From Allium sativum (taxonomy: Eukaryota; Streptophyta; Magnoliopsida; Asparagales; Amaryllidaceae): a DNA stretch of 64,000 bases. Position 1 is the first letter of the stretch. The number at the start of each line of letters is the position of its first letter. Where the stretch lies: contig CM060910.1 of assembly GCA_030737875.1 (NCBI GenBank), positions 614,557,303 through 614,621,302 on the forward strand, given 5' to 3'. The notes under the pieces were generated by a model that worked only from the letters and a program-made list of their open reading frames with translations, was not told the origin of the DNA and ran no database searches. The position numbers were made by a program, and so were the translations under genes. Of this stretch, positions 21,274 through 32,600 are shown piece after piece.

Positions 21274-21785
21274 AGGTAGCCACATGTCAGATTTGTCTAA
21301 ATGGACTTACAGTCATTAAGAAGGAATATGGAAGAGATGACTGAATGACTTGGAAACCAAGTACGATCCAACCTACAAAGGCTATGGACAAATGAATTTA
21401 CTCAAATGACACTCTAAAATGGACAAAAAATGGATTAGCACTCCCCATATGAAGGGGATCAGATCATATCGTCATGACTATAAATAACTTAAATTAATAG
21501 ATCAGCCCAACAAAAATCACTTGATTATTCAAAATTTTACCAGGGCGTTTTCACTAAGAAACTATAGACGTCAGAAGCAGAAGGCAAGATGGACCCACAT
21601 TAAAGAATGATAACAATCCCTCCATGTAGACCTGTAAAAATATGACCCTACCTATTTAACCCTACTTATAAACCTATTGGGTCAACCTATTTATGAATTT
21701 TTATTAACTTGATCATAAAAGGTTTGACCCATTTTTAGAAGGGTTATACCTATTCATCCATTCAACTCAGCTAGTCTACCTACAT
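21274..21785. other. Flanking DNA right of the MULE
   Basis: No gene seen. The stretch 21630-21780 has repeated CCTATTTAACCC / GGGTCAACC / GGTTTGACCC words typical of the ends of hAT-type elements in plants, but I could not find a matching end or a target duplication. Confidence 0.4.
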
Positions 21786-22296
21786 ACGAAGTCAGTATGT
21801 TTTTTGTTCAAGCTGCAACAACGTCTTCATAATATCTCAAAACTGGACGAGGCTTCGACTGATAAACTACCACCTAAGTTACAGATAGTATAGACCACTT
21901 GGATATTTCGTGTTATGAACGAACATGGTAGTTCCCCTGTGTGACTAAGGATTGTACATAGAAAATAACAAACTATTCTCATATCTGAACTCCACGTACA
22001 CACGAATCTGCTTTTTTTCCAGACTATAGCAACTTCTTCATACTGCCTCTTAACCGAGCGAGACTTCGATTGATGGAGCCATACCTAAATTACGGACAGT
22101 GAAGAATACTCAGATACTTTGTCTTATGAAAAAACATTGTAGTTCTCAAAGGTGACTAACGCTTGTACCTAGAAAATAACGGGCTACATTCCCATATTTG
22201 AACCCCGCCTACAAACGAAATCGCTGTTTTTTGTTCAAGTTGTAGTAAAATTTTCATACTGCCTCAGATCCAGATAAGGCTTTGGACGATGGAGTC
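21786..22296 (+). repeat. ~215-bp tandem repeat array, left part
   Basis: Units start at ACGAA 21786, 22002 and 22215 (periods 216 and 213). Shared words include TTCATACTGCCTC, CCTAAATTACGGA, AGTTCTCAAAGGTGACTAA and AAAATAAC. The third unit is cut at 22296 by LTR D and continues at 46914. Confidence 0.8.
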
Positions 22297-23172
22297 TGTA
22301 ACAACCAGGGATTTTAGAACCAATTTAGAATTTTTATTTTAGCTACTTTAATGGGTTTAGAATATTTAAAATGATTTATTTTAAATAATAACGATTTAAA
22401 ATTTATTTAAATCGAAGTTAGAACGTATAAATTTAATTTAATTATAAAACGAGCATGAAATGACACGGTAGTTCGAAAATTCGATTTTTAATTTCAATTG
22501 AATGTATAGGATTCAAAATAAATCGGATTTCAGTAAAACCAGAAACATTTGAATCTATTTAATAATATCTTTCTAACGAATGTGAAAAATTGAGATTTCA
22601 CTTTATAAATTGTAAGCTATGTCCAGTTTAAAATTTAAAATAGTCGCTATGGAATTTATATATATTTTAACATAATATATAGCCCATAAAAATAGCCATT
22701 TTGCAAACAACCTCCGTTTTCGACGAAATCACTTTTGTTGGATCCAGAATGTCAAATTATGGTTAGGTTCCAAATTTCATATATTTTGGAATTAATATGT
22801 GAGCGTGGTGAATTTAAACGTGTTTTGTCGTTTTAGTTTGAATTTAGTCGACTAGAAAAAGGGCCATTTTTCAAACAGTCTCCAAATTCGAAGAAATTAG
22901 TTTTTTTAGGACCGTATCATCAAAACATAGCTAGATTTATTTTTCTATAATTTATGGAGTCAGTATGTGTCCCCGGTAAATTAAAATGTGCATTCAAATT
23001 TAATATATATTAATTTATATTTTAATTTTGATGAAAACTGATCAAAACAATCGAGTTGGCTTATGAAACATATCCCATTGTGTTCGGAATCAGGGTATTT
23101 CGCTAGGGGCTATAGTCGTTGGGTTTGATTTGGAGTTCAGAGCCATATCGAAGAAATTCGTGAATTAAAGTA

Positions 23173-23178
<6 letters not shown>

Positions 23179-23245
<67 letters not shown>
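23179..23245. repeat. (TA)n microsatellite, about 33 units
   Basis: Uninterrupted TA run just left of the MITE and element B insertion in LTR D. Confidence 0.95.
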
Positions 23246-23247
<2 letters not shown>

Positions 23248-23259
23248 AGGTAATTAGAG
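23246..23259. mobile_element. Left end of fold-back MITE (other part 41491-41815)
   Basis: AGAGGTAATTAGAG matches, imperfectly, the inverted right end of the MITE (GTGGAAAATAGGCA). Element B was inserted here, duplicating TAGAG (23255-23259). Confidence 0.5.
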
Positions 23260-23899
23260 TGTAACGACCCGCATTTCCTGTACTCAGAAATTTAATATAT
23301 TTTATTATTTAAATATCGATTTGGAATTTCTAAATGAATTTACATTATATAATTCGTTTATTAAATAATATATTGACGTATAATTTATTTATAAATATAA
23401 AAGGTTTTTTTTATATAATTGGAATATCATTTGAAACCAGAGGTTTTAATGTTGAGTTTTAATTCCTATACGGATTTGAAATTTGAGATGTTGGTGTTAG
23501 TAATACAATGACATTAATTTATTTATCATTAAATTTAGTTGGTTGAATTAATATATAATGTGTCGATATTATATAAAATTTCTAAATAACCTAACCTAAA
23601 GCTTATGTGCAATAGCACCTTTGTTTGGTTTGGCATAGCGAATAGAAAACCCGAATACATATTTAGTTTATATACTTGTCCAACAAACAAATAAATGAGA
23701 CATGAGCATGAAAAGAACTGAAACGCATAACGTGGAATAGAAACGCAAATACAAGGACAACAATATATATATTTACAACTGTTTATACAATGCAAAGAAG
23801 AGGAAGAAAAAAAAAACAATACATGTATATGTATATTGTTTGTACTAATGTTAATACGAAGAAAAGAAGAAAAAATTATACATATTTTTTTGTACAACA

Positions 23900-25310
23900 C
23901 AAAAACAAGATGGACAGAAATATTGATTCAAGAATAAATCCCTGCATGCCTCGTCTCTTTCCAGAAACAGTCTCCATTAGTTTTGATCTGGAAAAAAAAA
24001 CAAAAACAAAAGAAAACCTATTAGTATAAAAATAAATAAATGAACAACTAAAGAGGGGACAAGACAATACAAAGCTGTTGAAACAAAACAAATGTGTGTA
24101 CAGCTAAATCTATATAGCTATGTAACAGTTAAAGAATTAGGGTAGAAGCAACTAAGGAAATGAGGTATGTACAACTGAGAACAGATATGCTCAGTGAATA
24201 GCTAACAAAAATATATGTATATTCACATCAAGACTTTACAGCTAGCCCAATGAAGATACTATCAAATCTATATAAGATTTTAGCTAAAGAAATGAGAGTA
24301 GGCAGTTAAGGAACATGGCATGAACATCACCAAACAGTAACATACACATGGGGACAGTTGAAGATCTTCAAACATCAACAACAATGAATAGTTGGATCAA
24401 ACTAATATATATCTACATAATTCAGTATAACATGTGAACAGCTAAGAAATATAATCAAATCTATACAGCCAAGAAAATCCATATGACAATGGACAGGAAA
24501 GGAAATTTATATGACAGTTTCACTGTAAGGAATCCAAACATAGAATCCACAATACAGATTTAAAATTTATCTGCATTTGAAACAGACAGGTCATAGACTA
24601 AATTTCATCTAACCTATACATAATGACCACTGTTTTACTTCAAACAGACCAACAGTACGGAAACCCATATCAATTCAAAATCCATGTAAGATCACGCAAC
24701 CATCAACCTCAAAATCAAAATCTGAAAATGGGTGAAACAATCCAATGGCCTAAACTAGGGGTAGCCGAGCCTATTAGGGTTGATGGACATCAAACTTATC
24801 TGGAAATCTAACACTATAAATACAAGGGTGATTTCTCATTCCTGAACACAATAACGAGCCATACAGTAAACCAAGAATGGTTCGAACCTCATAAAAATCG
24901 AAACAGAAATCATACAGAAAATGAAAAGCAAATTAGAAAAACTTAGCTTAATAATAACGGAGGAAGCCACTTCGTTCTTGGGGATTGCGTGAGGGTTCGC
25001 TGGATCATCAGAAGAAGGGGAGCGAAGGGACGATGGAGTGGTGGTGGCGTTCGAAGTTGAAGGGGGTGTTTTGGGGTTCCAGCGAATCGATGAAGGAGAA
25101 GAACGAACGGAGATTAGAGAAGAGAGGTGGCGGAGGGAGGCTGGACGCGGACTGACTCAACCTCGGACGGACAGAAAGGGAAGAGGCTAGGGTTTCGGCC
25201 ATGGGAATTTAGAAGAGGTGGCGGATTTTCTTCTGAGGGTTTGAAGTAGAAGAATGGATCGAACGAGGGGTTTTGATGGGGTAATGGGCCTGGGTTAGGT
25301 GGGCCGAACG
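23900..25310 (-). pseudogene. Captured host gene fragment in B LTR 1 (antisense)
   Basis: Read on the minus strand: two GGCCCA motifs (25305-25300, 25290-25285), an AAACCCTAG telo-box (25196-25188) and an ATG (25202-25200) opening a serine/proline-rich N-terminus, MAETLASSLSVRPRLSQSAS. This is the layout of a plant housekeeping gene start. The frame stops early, but removing one base from the C5 run at 25066-25062 would keep it open to PANPHAIPKNEVASSVIIK near 24947. Further along, TTTTTTCCAG (near 23995) looks like a splice acceptor followed by a short open stretch. I do not recognise the protein. Function is unlikely. Confidence 0.5.
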
Positions 25311-26834
25311 GATAAGGTGAGAAAGCCCTTTAAATTTAAAATAAATTAAAGTTTTAAGATTTAAATTACTTTATAAACTTGTTTTTACAATATCTCGTAC
25401 ATACCTTAACGGATTTGGACAAAATAAGGTTCGTTGGAACCATTGAGACGAGGAGATCGTGATGGAGCAGGATCTGTCAGGACTGGAAGGACAGAAAATT
25501 TGTAATTAAATTAAACGCTACCAGCGCTGGACGACCCAACCAGTCAATGTGAGTTAACCTCACTCAGTTTCTTCCCGTTTATATTTCATATAAATTGGGT
25601 TTTATTTTTGTGTGCTCTGATTTCTAGTAGTTGACCATCTACTAGTTATGGATATTTATTTTTGATTTAATCAGTGGAATTAAACGGACATTTAATTCCA
25701 GTAAGTCATCAAACCTTGTTCGAATTCGATAAAGAAAATTTCCCTTGATTGTGCACATTTATAAAATAAACGTGATTGGAATGGTTTGGGTTGTTTGTAT
25801 GACATGTTTGCTGATTGATGGTTGATATTATCAGATAAGGGAAATAGTTTTGATTGTACAATTTATTTGATCAATAACAGTGGAATTGATATTCAAAAGT
25901 TGATTTGTTTTAACCCGTGGAAAATTGGTTGAGTAATTTGGTATCACTTTGTCTGTTAGACAAATCATGGATTTTGATCATCAAGAGGGTCGACCTTTAT
26001 GAGGTTATAACTTATTTTGGGTTTTACTATATTATTTTGAAAAGGGCAATTTTAAAAGGAAACAAGTATTTCTATTATTCAAAGGTTATAAGTTATTGTT
26101 GTTGATAAGGTAAAGCTTTATGTTAGTAAAATATATAAGCGGATGAGATGGAGATAAGCTAACAATTGAGAATTCGATTAATTGTTTTCTAACAACAATT
26201 GAGGAAGTTATTTAAATTAATAATATTATTAATTAATTTAAAGGAGAAATTTACTGGGATTAATTTAAATTCTGAGAAGAGATTTTGAACGAGTTTTATA
26301 ATTGACTCGAGTTTAAAATGAAGTTATAAAAGAATTTAAGCGAATTTATAGGCTTAAATGTGAGGGTTACTCGACGATTGGCTTAAGTAAAGCAAAATGA
26401 AGATATAAAGGAATTATAATTAAACCTGAAGTGTAAAACCAAGGCTTATAAAGAGCATGGGAAGTAAAGAGGTTGATTTTGACCTAGAATGGCTTAAGTA
26501 TGGAATTAAATAAGTAACTGAAAATTTAGATTCCCAAGAGGAAAAGGGAATGGGGAAAAGGGATTTGAAATTGAGTTTGGCAAATGAATTAGGTAAAAAT
26601 GTTTGTGAGAATAACCCAGCTAGGAAACAAAGTATTTGAATATATTGGGAGTTAACAAGAGTGATGTTGATAAGGATTAAGTAATCAATGAATTGAGTAA
26701 TATCAAGTATATGTTATAAAAAGATAAAGTAGATGTTTGGAGTTATATTTTGAATAGAATTCAAATTGATATTGGAACGACATGTTAGTTTTTAGATTAT
26801 GAATTATATGTATCTGAAAGATTAGGACGTTGTT

Positions 26835-26875
26835 GTTCAAGGTCTGAGAGGTAATTAAAATACCCCAACTTGAAC
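26835..26875 (+). other. GGTCTGAGAGGTA structured element, B LTR 1 copy
   Basis: Outer arms GTTCAAG/CTTGAAC, inner arms GGTA/TACC with loop ATTAAAA. Copies in LTRs 2 and 3 are at 33239-33279 and 39642-39682. Confidence 0.7.
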
Positions 26876-28683
26876 GACTTCGAAATTATCTGAAGGTGAT
26901 ATTAGTCATGGTGATAAAAAGGACAGTAAGAGTTTATTATTTCATTTAGAAATGATAATGCAATGTTTACTGAAACATTGGGGATATACATACAGAATGA
27001 TAATCCCAAAAGTAAAAAAGGAAATATAAGAGAATTTCCACAGAAGAAAACGTAAGATTTGGTTTTATTCAATAAGAATAAACACTGGAAGCTGTGAAGT
27101 AAATAAAATTCTATTTTTATTGTATGGTTGAATGGTTGTTTTTATTTGATAGTTAAATCACCGACTATCAAATCTGGCCTATACGTTTGTTGGTACGGGA
27201 AGACCGGGATCGAAGTTATATTCGAAAACCATTCCGTCCAACAAATACGAAAATGTAGAAGACATCATATGACGATCGAGATGGAGCATTGAAGACCATC
27301 GATCTTCATGAAACGAAAGAACCACTTACAATCTCTGATTCGACCCGGAGATATACTGGGGTTCTGTCTTGGTTGAAATCTGTGGATTGCAAGGACTACT
27401 CGCTACTGATCCATGGGGTGATTCCTATATGAGATGCAGTAGGAGAGTACCTTCGGTTCATCCTGTTCCTGGATGAATTGTATGGACGAGTGTCTGACAG
27501 AGTATTTCCAAAAAGATCGCGTACGTTGATTTCTTCAAACGTGCCATAGTTGGTTAGCTCCCAACTAGAGTATTTTTGTGGTCGTCAATTAGCGATATCT
27601 AATGGATTTGACGATGTGGCATTCAAAGTGAATGGCGATTAGATGTTTCGAAGAAAATTATGACTTCAAGCCTCACAGCCGGGAAATGACAAAAATCGGG
27701 CAGGCAGCATGGCTATGTGGGTCGCTCCCATTAGGGTGTATAGTCACTATCTAGAGAAATTCCTTTTGCTTCTTTGATCTATCGATGCTGTCCCTTTTCG
27801 GGAAGACGGTGGGTAGCTCCCAACCGTTGGTGATATATATTCGATACACTCAAGCGAAAAGAGTGGTCGGTCATGTGTGGGCCGGGTTGCAAGACGTTCT
27901 TGTTGAACCCAGTGTATTCGTCTCTAGAGATACACGATCGGCAGGTGGTCCCATACCTTGTCATAGTTGGAAATCCAATCTCCAATAAGCGCCTGCGGTT
28001 TTGTTTGTATACTATATATGTAGAGCGTGAGATGCAAGCGTTCTACTAGATTTGATACTACTTGTATTTAGACATTATCATAATATCAAACAAGATATTG
28101 ATTTCAAAAAAATGTTTTTGGGTTATCATAAGGTAAAAGCCATCCGTATTTATGTGTGGATTTGGTCTTACGATTATCCTTTTCTTTCGAAGGGATTTTA
28201 ACTTTAAAATCAAGTTGGGTGATATCATAATACTGTGCGAGTTTATCTCACTCTGGTTCACCAGACTGACCCGGTGTTTTGTAAATGCTCGGGTTAGCCC
28301 GGGATGTACAGGTTCAGGTTATCGAATGCTGTGAAGAGACAAGCTGGGAGAGTCCAGACGTATGATATTATATAACTACTATTCCGCTGTGTATGGGACA
28401 GATTATTATAACTGTCCAGTGATGTTGATATACTCTGGTGATTGTAAGTTATTCCAAGCTCTCAATAAAAATTATTTCCATATTATATGTTGTTCCGCTG
28501 CGACGTAAGACTCTGTGTTATGTTGGTTCTTCTTCTTCTATTCTAATATTTCTTTCTTTCTTATCTCACCCTCTAAATTCTTTCTAATAACATTCCAGTG
28601 TTTTCGGTGTTTGGAAGGTCGGCATGAGTTCGGTAAAGGTATTTATGTCGATTTTCAGGGCCGAAAATCCCTGGGTCGTTACA

Positions 28684-29667
28684 GTGGTATCATAGCTATT
28701 GGTTGAGTAGTAACCTTGGATCTGTGGCGTGACTCAATAGAGATGGGGTTAGTAACACCCTAGATTGGGTTTGAGTGTATATATATACATATGAGAGCGT
28801 ATTTGTAAATTCTATTAAAAATTGTTTTATATTGTGTTATTTGACTAGTTCGATTTTAAGTAGCAACAGACACAATGATGTCAGGTGAAATAATTTTGGC
28901 CATATTATATTTTGTATAGAAAAAGAATAAGTTTTGATTGATTTTGAGTTGGTTGATCTGTTTGAATCAGATTCAAATTAAACTATGAATTTGAAAGGGT
29001 CAAATATAACTCTAATTTTCCATATATGGAATTAGAAAGGAGAAAAAATGTATGATGTTTAAAATAGAAATCAAAATTTAATTTGAAATGTAGATATATG
29101 AATTAAAAAGTAAATAGAAAATTTACTTAAACAAAGTTAAGTGTTGGGTATTGGAATTAAAATTTGGGTTTGGTAATCAAAGTTGTTGGATTTGATTAAT
29201 TGGGTTATGCATTGTTGATTAGTTATTGATAAGGTGGATTGAACCGAATACGTCAAATAATTCAATAGCAGTTAAGTAAATTGAAAGCGAATCCAATATA
29301 ACGTCTTTGAATAAAATCAAATATGAAATGAGACTGGGAGGATTTAACCCTATTGCTTTGAAATTTGGGTTTGGATGCTCAACAAAAAAAAGGGGTAAAC
29401 ATTAATCAGGGGAATGGGTGATTTGTTTTATAACCCTGAAAGGGTACTCGTTTGGATTCTTGTCTTCTTGGATCGTAGTTAGGCCCAGAATGGCGATTGC
29501 AGTTGGTTTGGTCGAACAACGTAACAGGGAAGCCGATGAGATCCTTCGTCAGTTTTATAACTTATAAGTTTGATAATAATTCCATAATTATTTTGAGAAT
29601 AATTGGGATGAAAACATTCCTCTTACTTAGCAATTTCGAGGACGAAATTATTTTAAGGGGAAAGGAA
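28684..29667 (+). other. Element B interior 1 (984 bp, non-coding)
   Basis: Primer binding site variant TGGTATCATAGC at 28685-28696, leader stems GGTT/AACC (28701-28715) and TGGGGT/ACCCTA (28744-28762, one G-T pair), cytosine-poor middle, hairpin AATTTCG/CGAAATT (29632-29649) and polypurine tract AAGGGGAAAGGAA (29655-29667). The only coding trace is FEDEIILRGKE across the hairpin, which resembles a gypsy-type polyprotein end. Confidence 0.88.
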
Positions 29668-32600
29668 TGTAACGACCCGCATTTCCTGTACTCAGAAATT
29701 TAATATATTTTATTATTTAAATATCGATTTGGAATTTCTAAATGAATTTACATTATATAATTCGTTTATTAAATAATATATTGACGTATAATTTATTTAT
29801 AAATATAAAAGGTTTTTTTTATATAATTGGAATATCATTTGAAACCAGAGGTTTTAATGTTGAGTTTTAATTCCTATACGGATTTGAAATTTGAGATGTT
29901 GGTGTTAGTAATACAATGACATTAATTTATTTATCATTAAATTTAGTTGGTTGAATTAATATATAATGTGTCGATATTATATAAAATTTCTAAATAACCT
30001 AACCTAAAGCTTATGTGCAATAGCACCTTTGTTTGGTTTGGCATAGCGAATAGAAAACCCGAATACATATTTAGTTTATATACTTGTCCAACAAACAAAT
30101 AAATGAGACATGAGCATGAAAAGAACTGAAACGCATAACGTGGAATAGAAACGCAAATACAAGGACAACAATATATATATTTACAACTGTTTATACAATG
30201 CAAAGAAGAGGAAGAAAAAAAAAACAATACATGTATATGTATATTGTTTGTACTAATGTTAATACGAAGAAAAGAAGAAAAAATTATACATATTTTTTTG
30301 TACAACACAAAAACAAGATGGACAGAAATATTGATTCAAGAATAAATCCCTGCATGCCTCGTCTCTTTCCAGAAACAGTCTCCATTAGTTTTGATCTGGA
30401 AAAAAAAAAACAAAAGAAAACCTATTAGTATAAAAATAAATAAATGAACAACTAAAGAGGGGACAAGACAATACAAAGCTGTTGAAACAAAACAAATGTG
30501 TGTACAGCTAAATCTATATAGCTATGTAACAGTTAAAGAATTAGGGTAGAAGCAACTAAGGAAATGAGGTATGTACAACTGAGAACAGATATGCTCAGTG
30601 AATAGCTAACAAAAATATATGTATATTCACATCAAGACTTTACAGCTAGCCCAATGAAGATACTATCAAATCTATATAAGATTTTAGCTAAAGAAATGAG
30701 AGTAGGCAGTTAAGGAACATGGCATGAACAGCACCAAACAGTAACATACACATGGGGACAGTTGAAGATCTTCAAACATCAACAACAATGAATAGTTGGA
30801 TCAAACTAATATATATCTACATAATTCAGTATAGCATGTGAACAGCTAAGAAATATAATCAAATCTATACAGCCAAGAAAATCCATATGACAATGGACAG
30901 GAAAGGAAATTTATATGACAGTTTCACTGTAAGGAATCCAAACATAGAATCCACAATACAGATTTAAAATTTATCTGCATTTGAAACAGACAGGTCATAG
31001 ACTAAATTTCATCTAACCTATACATAATGACCACTGTTTTACTTCAAACAGACCAACAGTACGGAAACCCATATCAATTCAAAATCCATGTAAGATCACG
31101 CAACCATCAACCTCAAAATCAAAATCTGAAAAGGGGTGAAACAATCCAATGGCCTAAACTAGGGGTAGCCGAGCCTATTAGGGTTGATGGACATCAAACT
31201 TATCTGGAAATCTAACACTATAAATACAAGGGTGATTTCTCATTCCTGAACACAATAACGAGCCATACAGTAAACCAAGAATGGTTCGAACCTCATAAAA
31301 ATCGAAACAAAAATCATACAGAAAATGAAAAGCAAATTAGAAAAACTTAGCTTAATAATAACGGAGGAAGCCACTTCGTTCTTGGGGATTGCGTGAGGGT
31401 TCGCTGGATCATCAGAAGAAGGGGAGCGAAGGGACGATGGAGTGGTGGTGGCGTTCGAAGTTGAAGGGGGTGTTTTGGGGTTCCAGCGAATCGATGAAGG
31501 AGAAGAACGAACGGAGATTAGAGAAGAGAGGTGGCGGAGGGAGGCTGGACGCGGACTGACTCAACCTCGGACGGACAGAAAGGGAAGAGGCTAGGGTTTC
31601 GGCCATGGGAATTTAGAAGAGGCGGCGGATTTTCTTCTGAGGGTTTGAAGTAGAAGAATGGATCGAACGAGGGGTTTTGATGGGGTAATGGGCCTGGGTT
31701 AGGTGGGCCGAACGGATAAGGTGAGAAAGCCCTTTAAATTTAAATTAAATTAAAGTTTTAAGATTTAAATTACTTTATAAACTTGTTTTTACAATATCTC
31801 GTACATACCTTAACGGATTTGGACAAAATAAGGTTCGTTGGAACCATTGAGACAAGGAGATCGTGATGGAGCAGGATCTGTCAGGACTGGAAGGACAGAA
31901 AATTTGTAATTAAATTAAACGCTACCAGCGCTGGACGACCCAACCAGTCAATGTGAGTTAACCTCACTCAGTTTCTTCCCGTTTATATTTCATATAAATT
32001 GGGTTTTATTTTTGTGTGCTCTGATTTCTAGTAGCTGACCATCTACTAGTTATGGATATTTATTTTTGATTTAATCAGTGGAATTAAACGGACATTTAAT
32101 TCCAGTAAGTCATCAAACCTTGTTCGAATTCGATAAAGAAAATTTCCCTTGATTGTGCAAGTTTATAAAATAAACGTGATTGGAATGGTTTGGGTTGTTT
32201 GTATGACATGTTTGCTGATTGATGGTTGATATTATCAGATAAGGGAAATAGTTTTGATTGTACAATTTATTTGATCAATAACAGTGGAATTGATATTCAA
32301 AAGTTGATTTGTTTTAACCCGTGGAAAATTGGTTGAGTAATTTGGTATCACTTTGTCTGTTAGACAAATCATGGATTTTGATCATCAAGAGGGTCGACCT
32401 TTATGAGGTTATAACTTATTTTGGGTTTTACCATATTATTTTGAAAAGGGCAATTTTAAAAGGAAACAAGTATTTCTATTATTCAAAGGTTATAAGTTAT
32501 TGTTGTTGATAAGGTAAAGCTTTATGTTAGTAAAATATATAAGCGGATGAGATGGAGATAAGCTAACAATTGAGAATTCGATTAATTGTTTTCTAACAAC

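Larger units (their letters stand above)
23260..28683 (+). repeat. Element B LTR 1 (5424 bp)
   Basis: Ends are TGTAACGACCC and GGGTCGTTACA, a perfect 11-bp inverted repeat. It holds an antisense host-gene-like segment (about 23900-25310), the GGTCTGAGAGGTA element (26835-26875), a block shared with A (27660-27960) and a terminal hairpin TTTTCGG/CCGAAAA (28601-28607, 28661-28667). No ORF of its own. Confidence 0.92.

Noticed and set aside
21630..21780. hAT-type transposon end suggested by GGGTCAACC/GGTTTGACCC words.
   Set aside because: No matching opposite end or 8-bp duplication could be found, even with the stretch near 47460-47580 considered.
23535..23900. 121-codon minus-strand ORF in the B LTR (also 29943-30308).
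   Set aside because: Truncated to 86 codons in LTR 3 by a base change and a run-length change; no domain. At most it is untranslated sequence of the captured gene segment.
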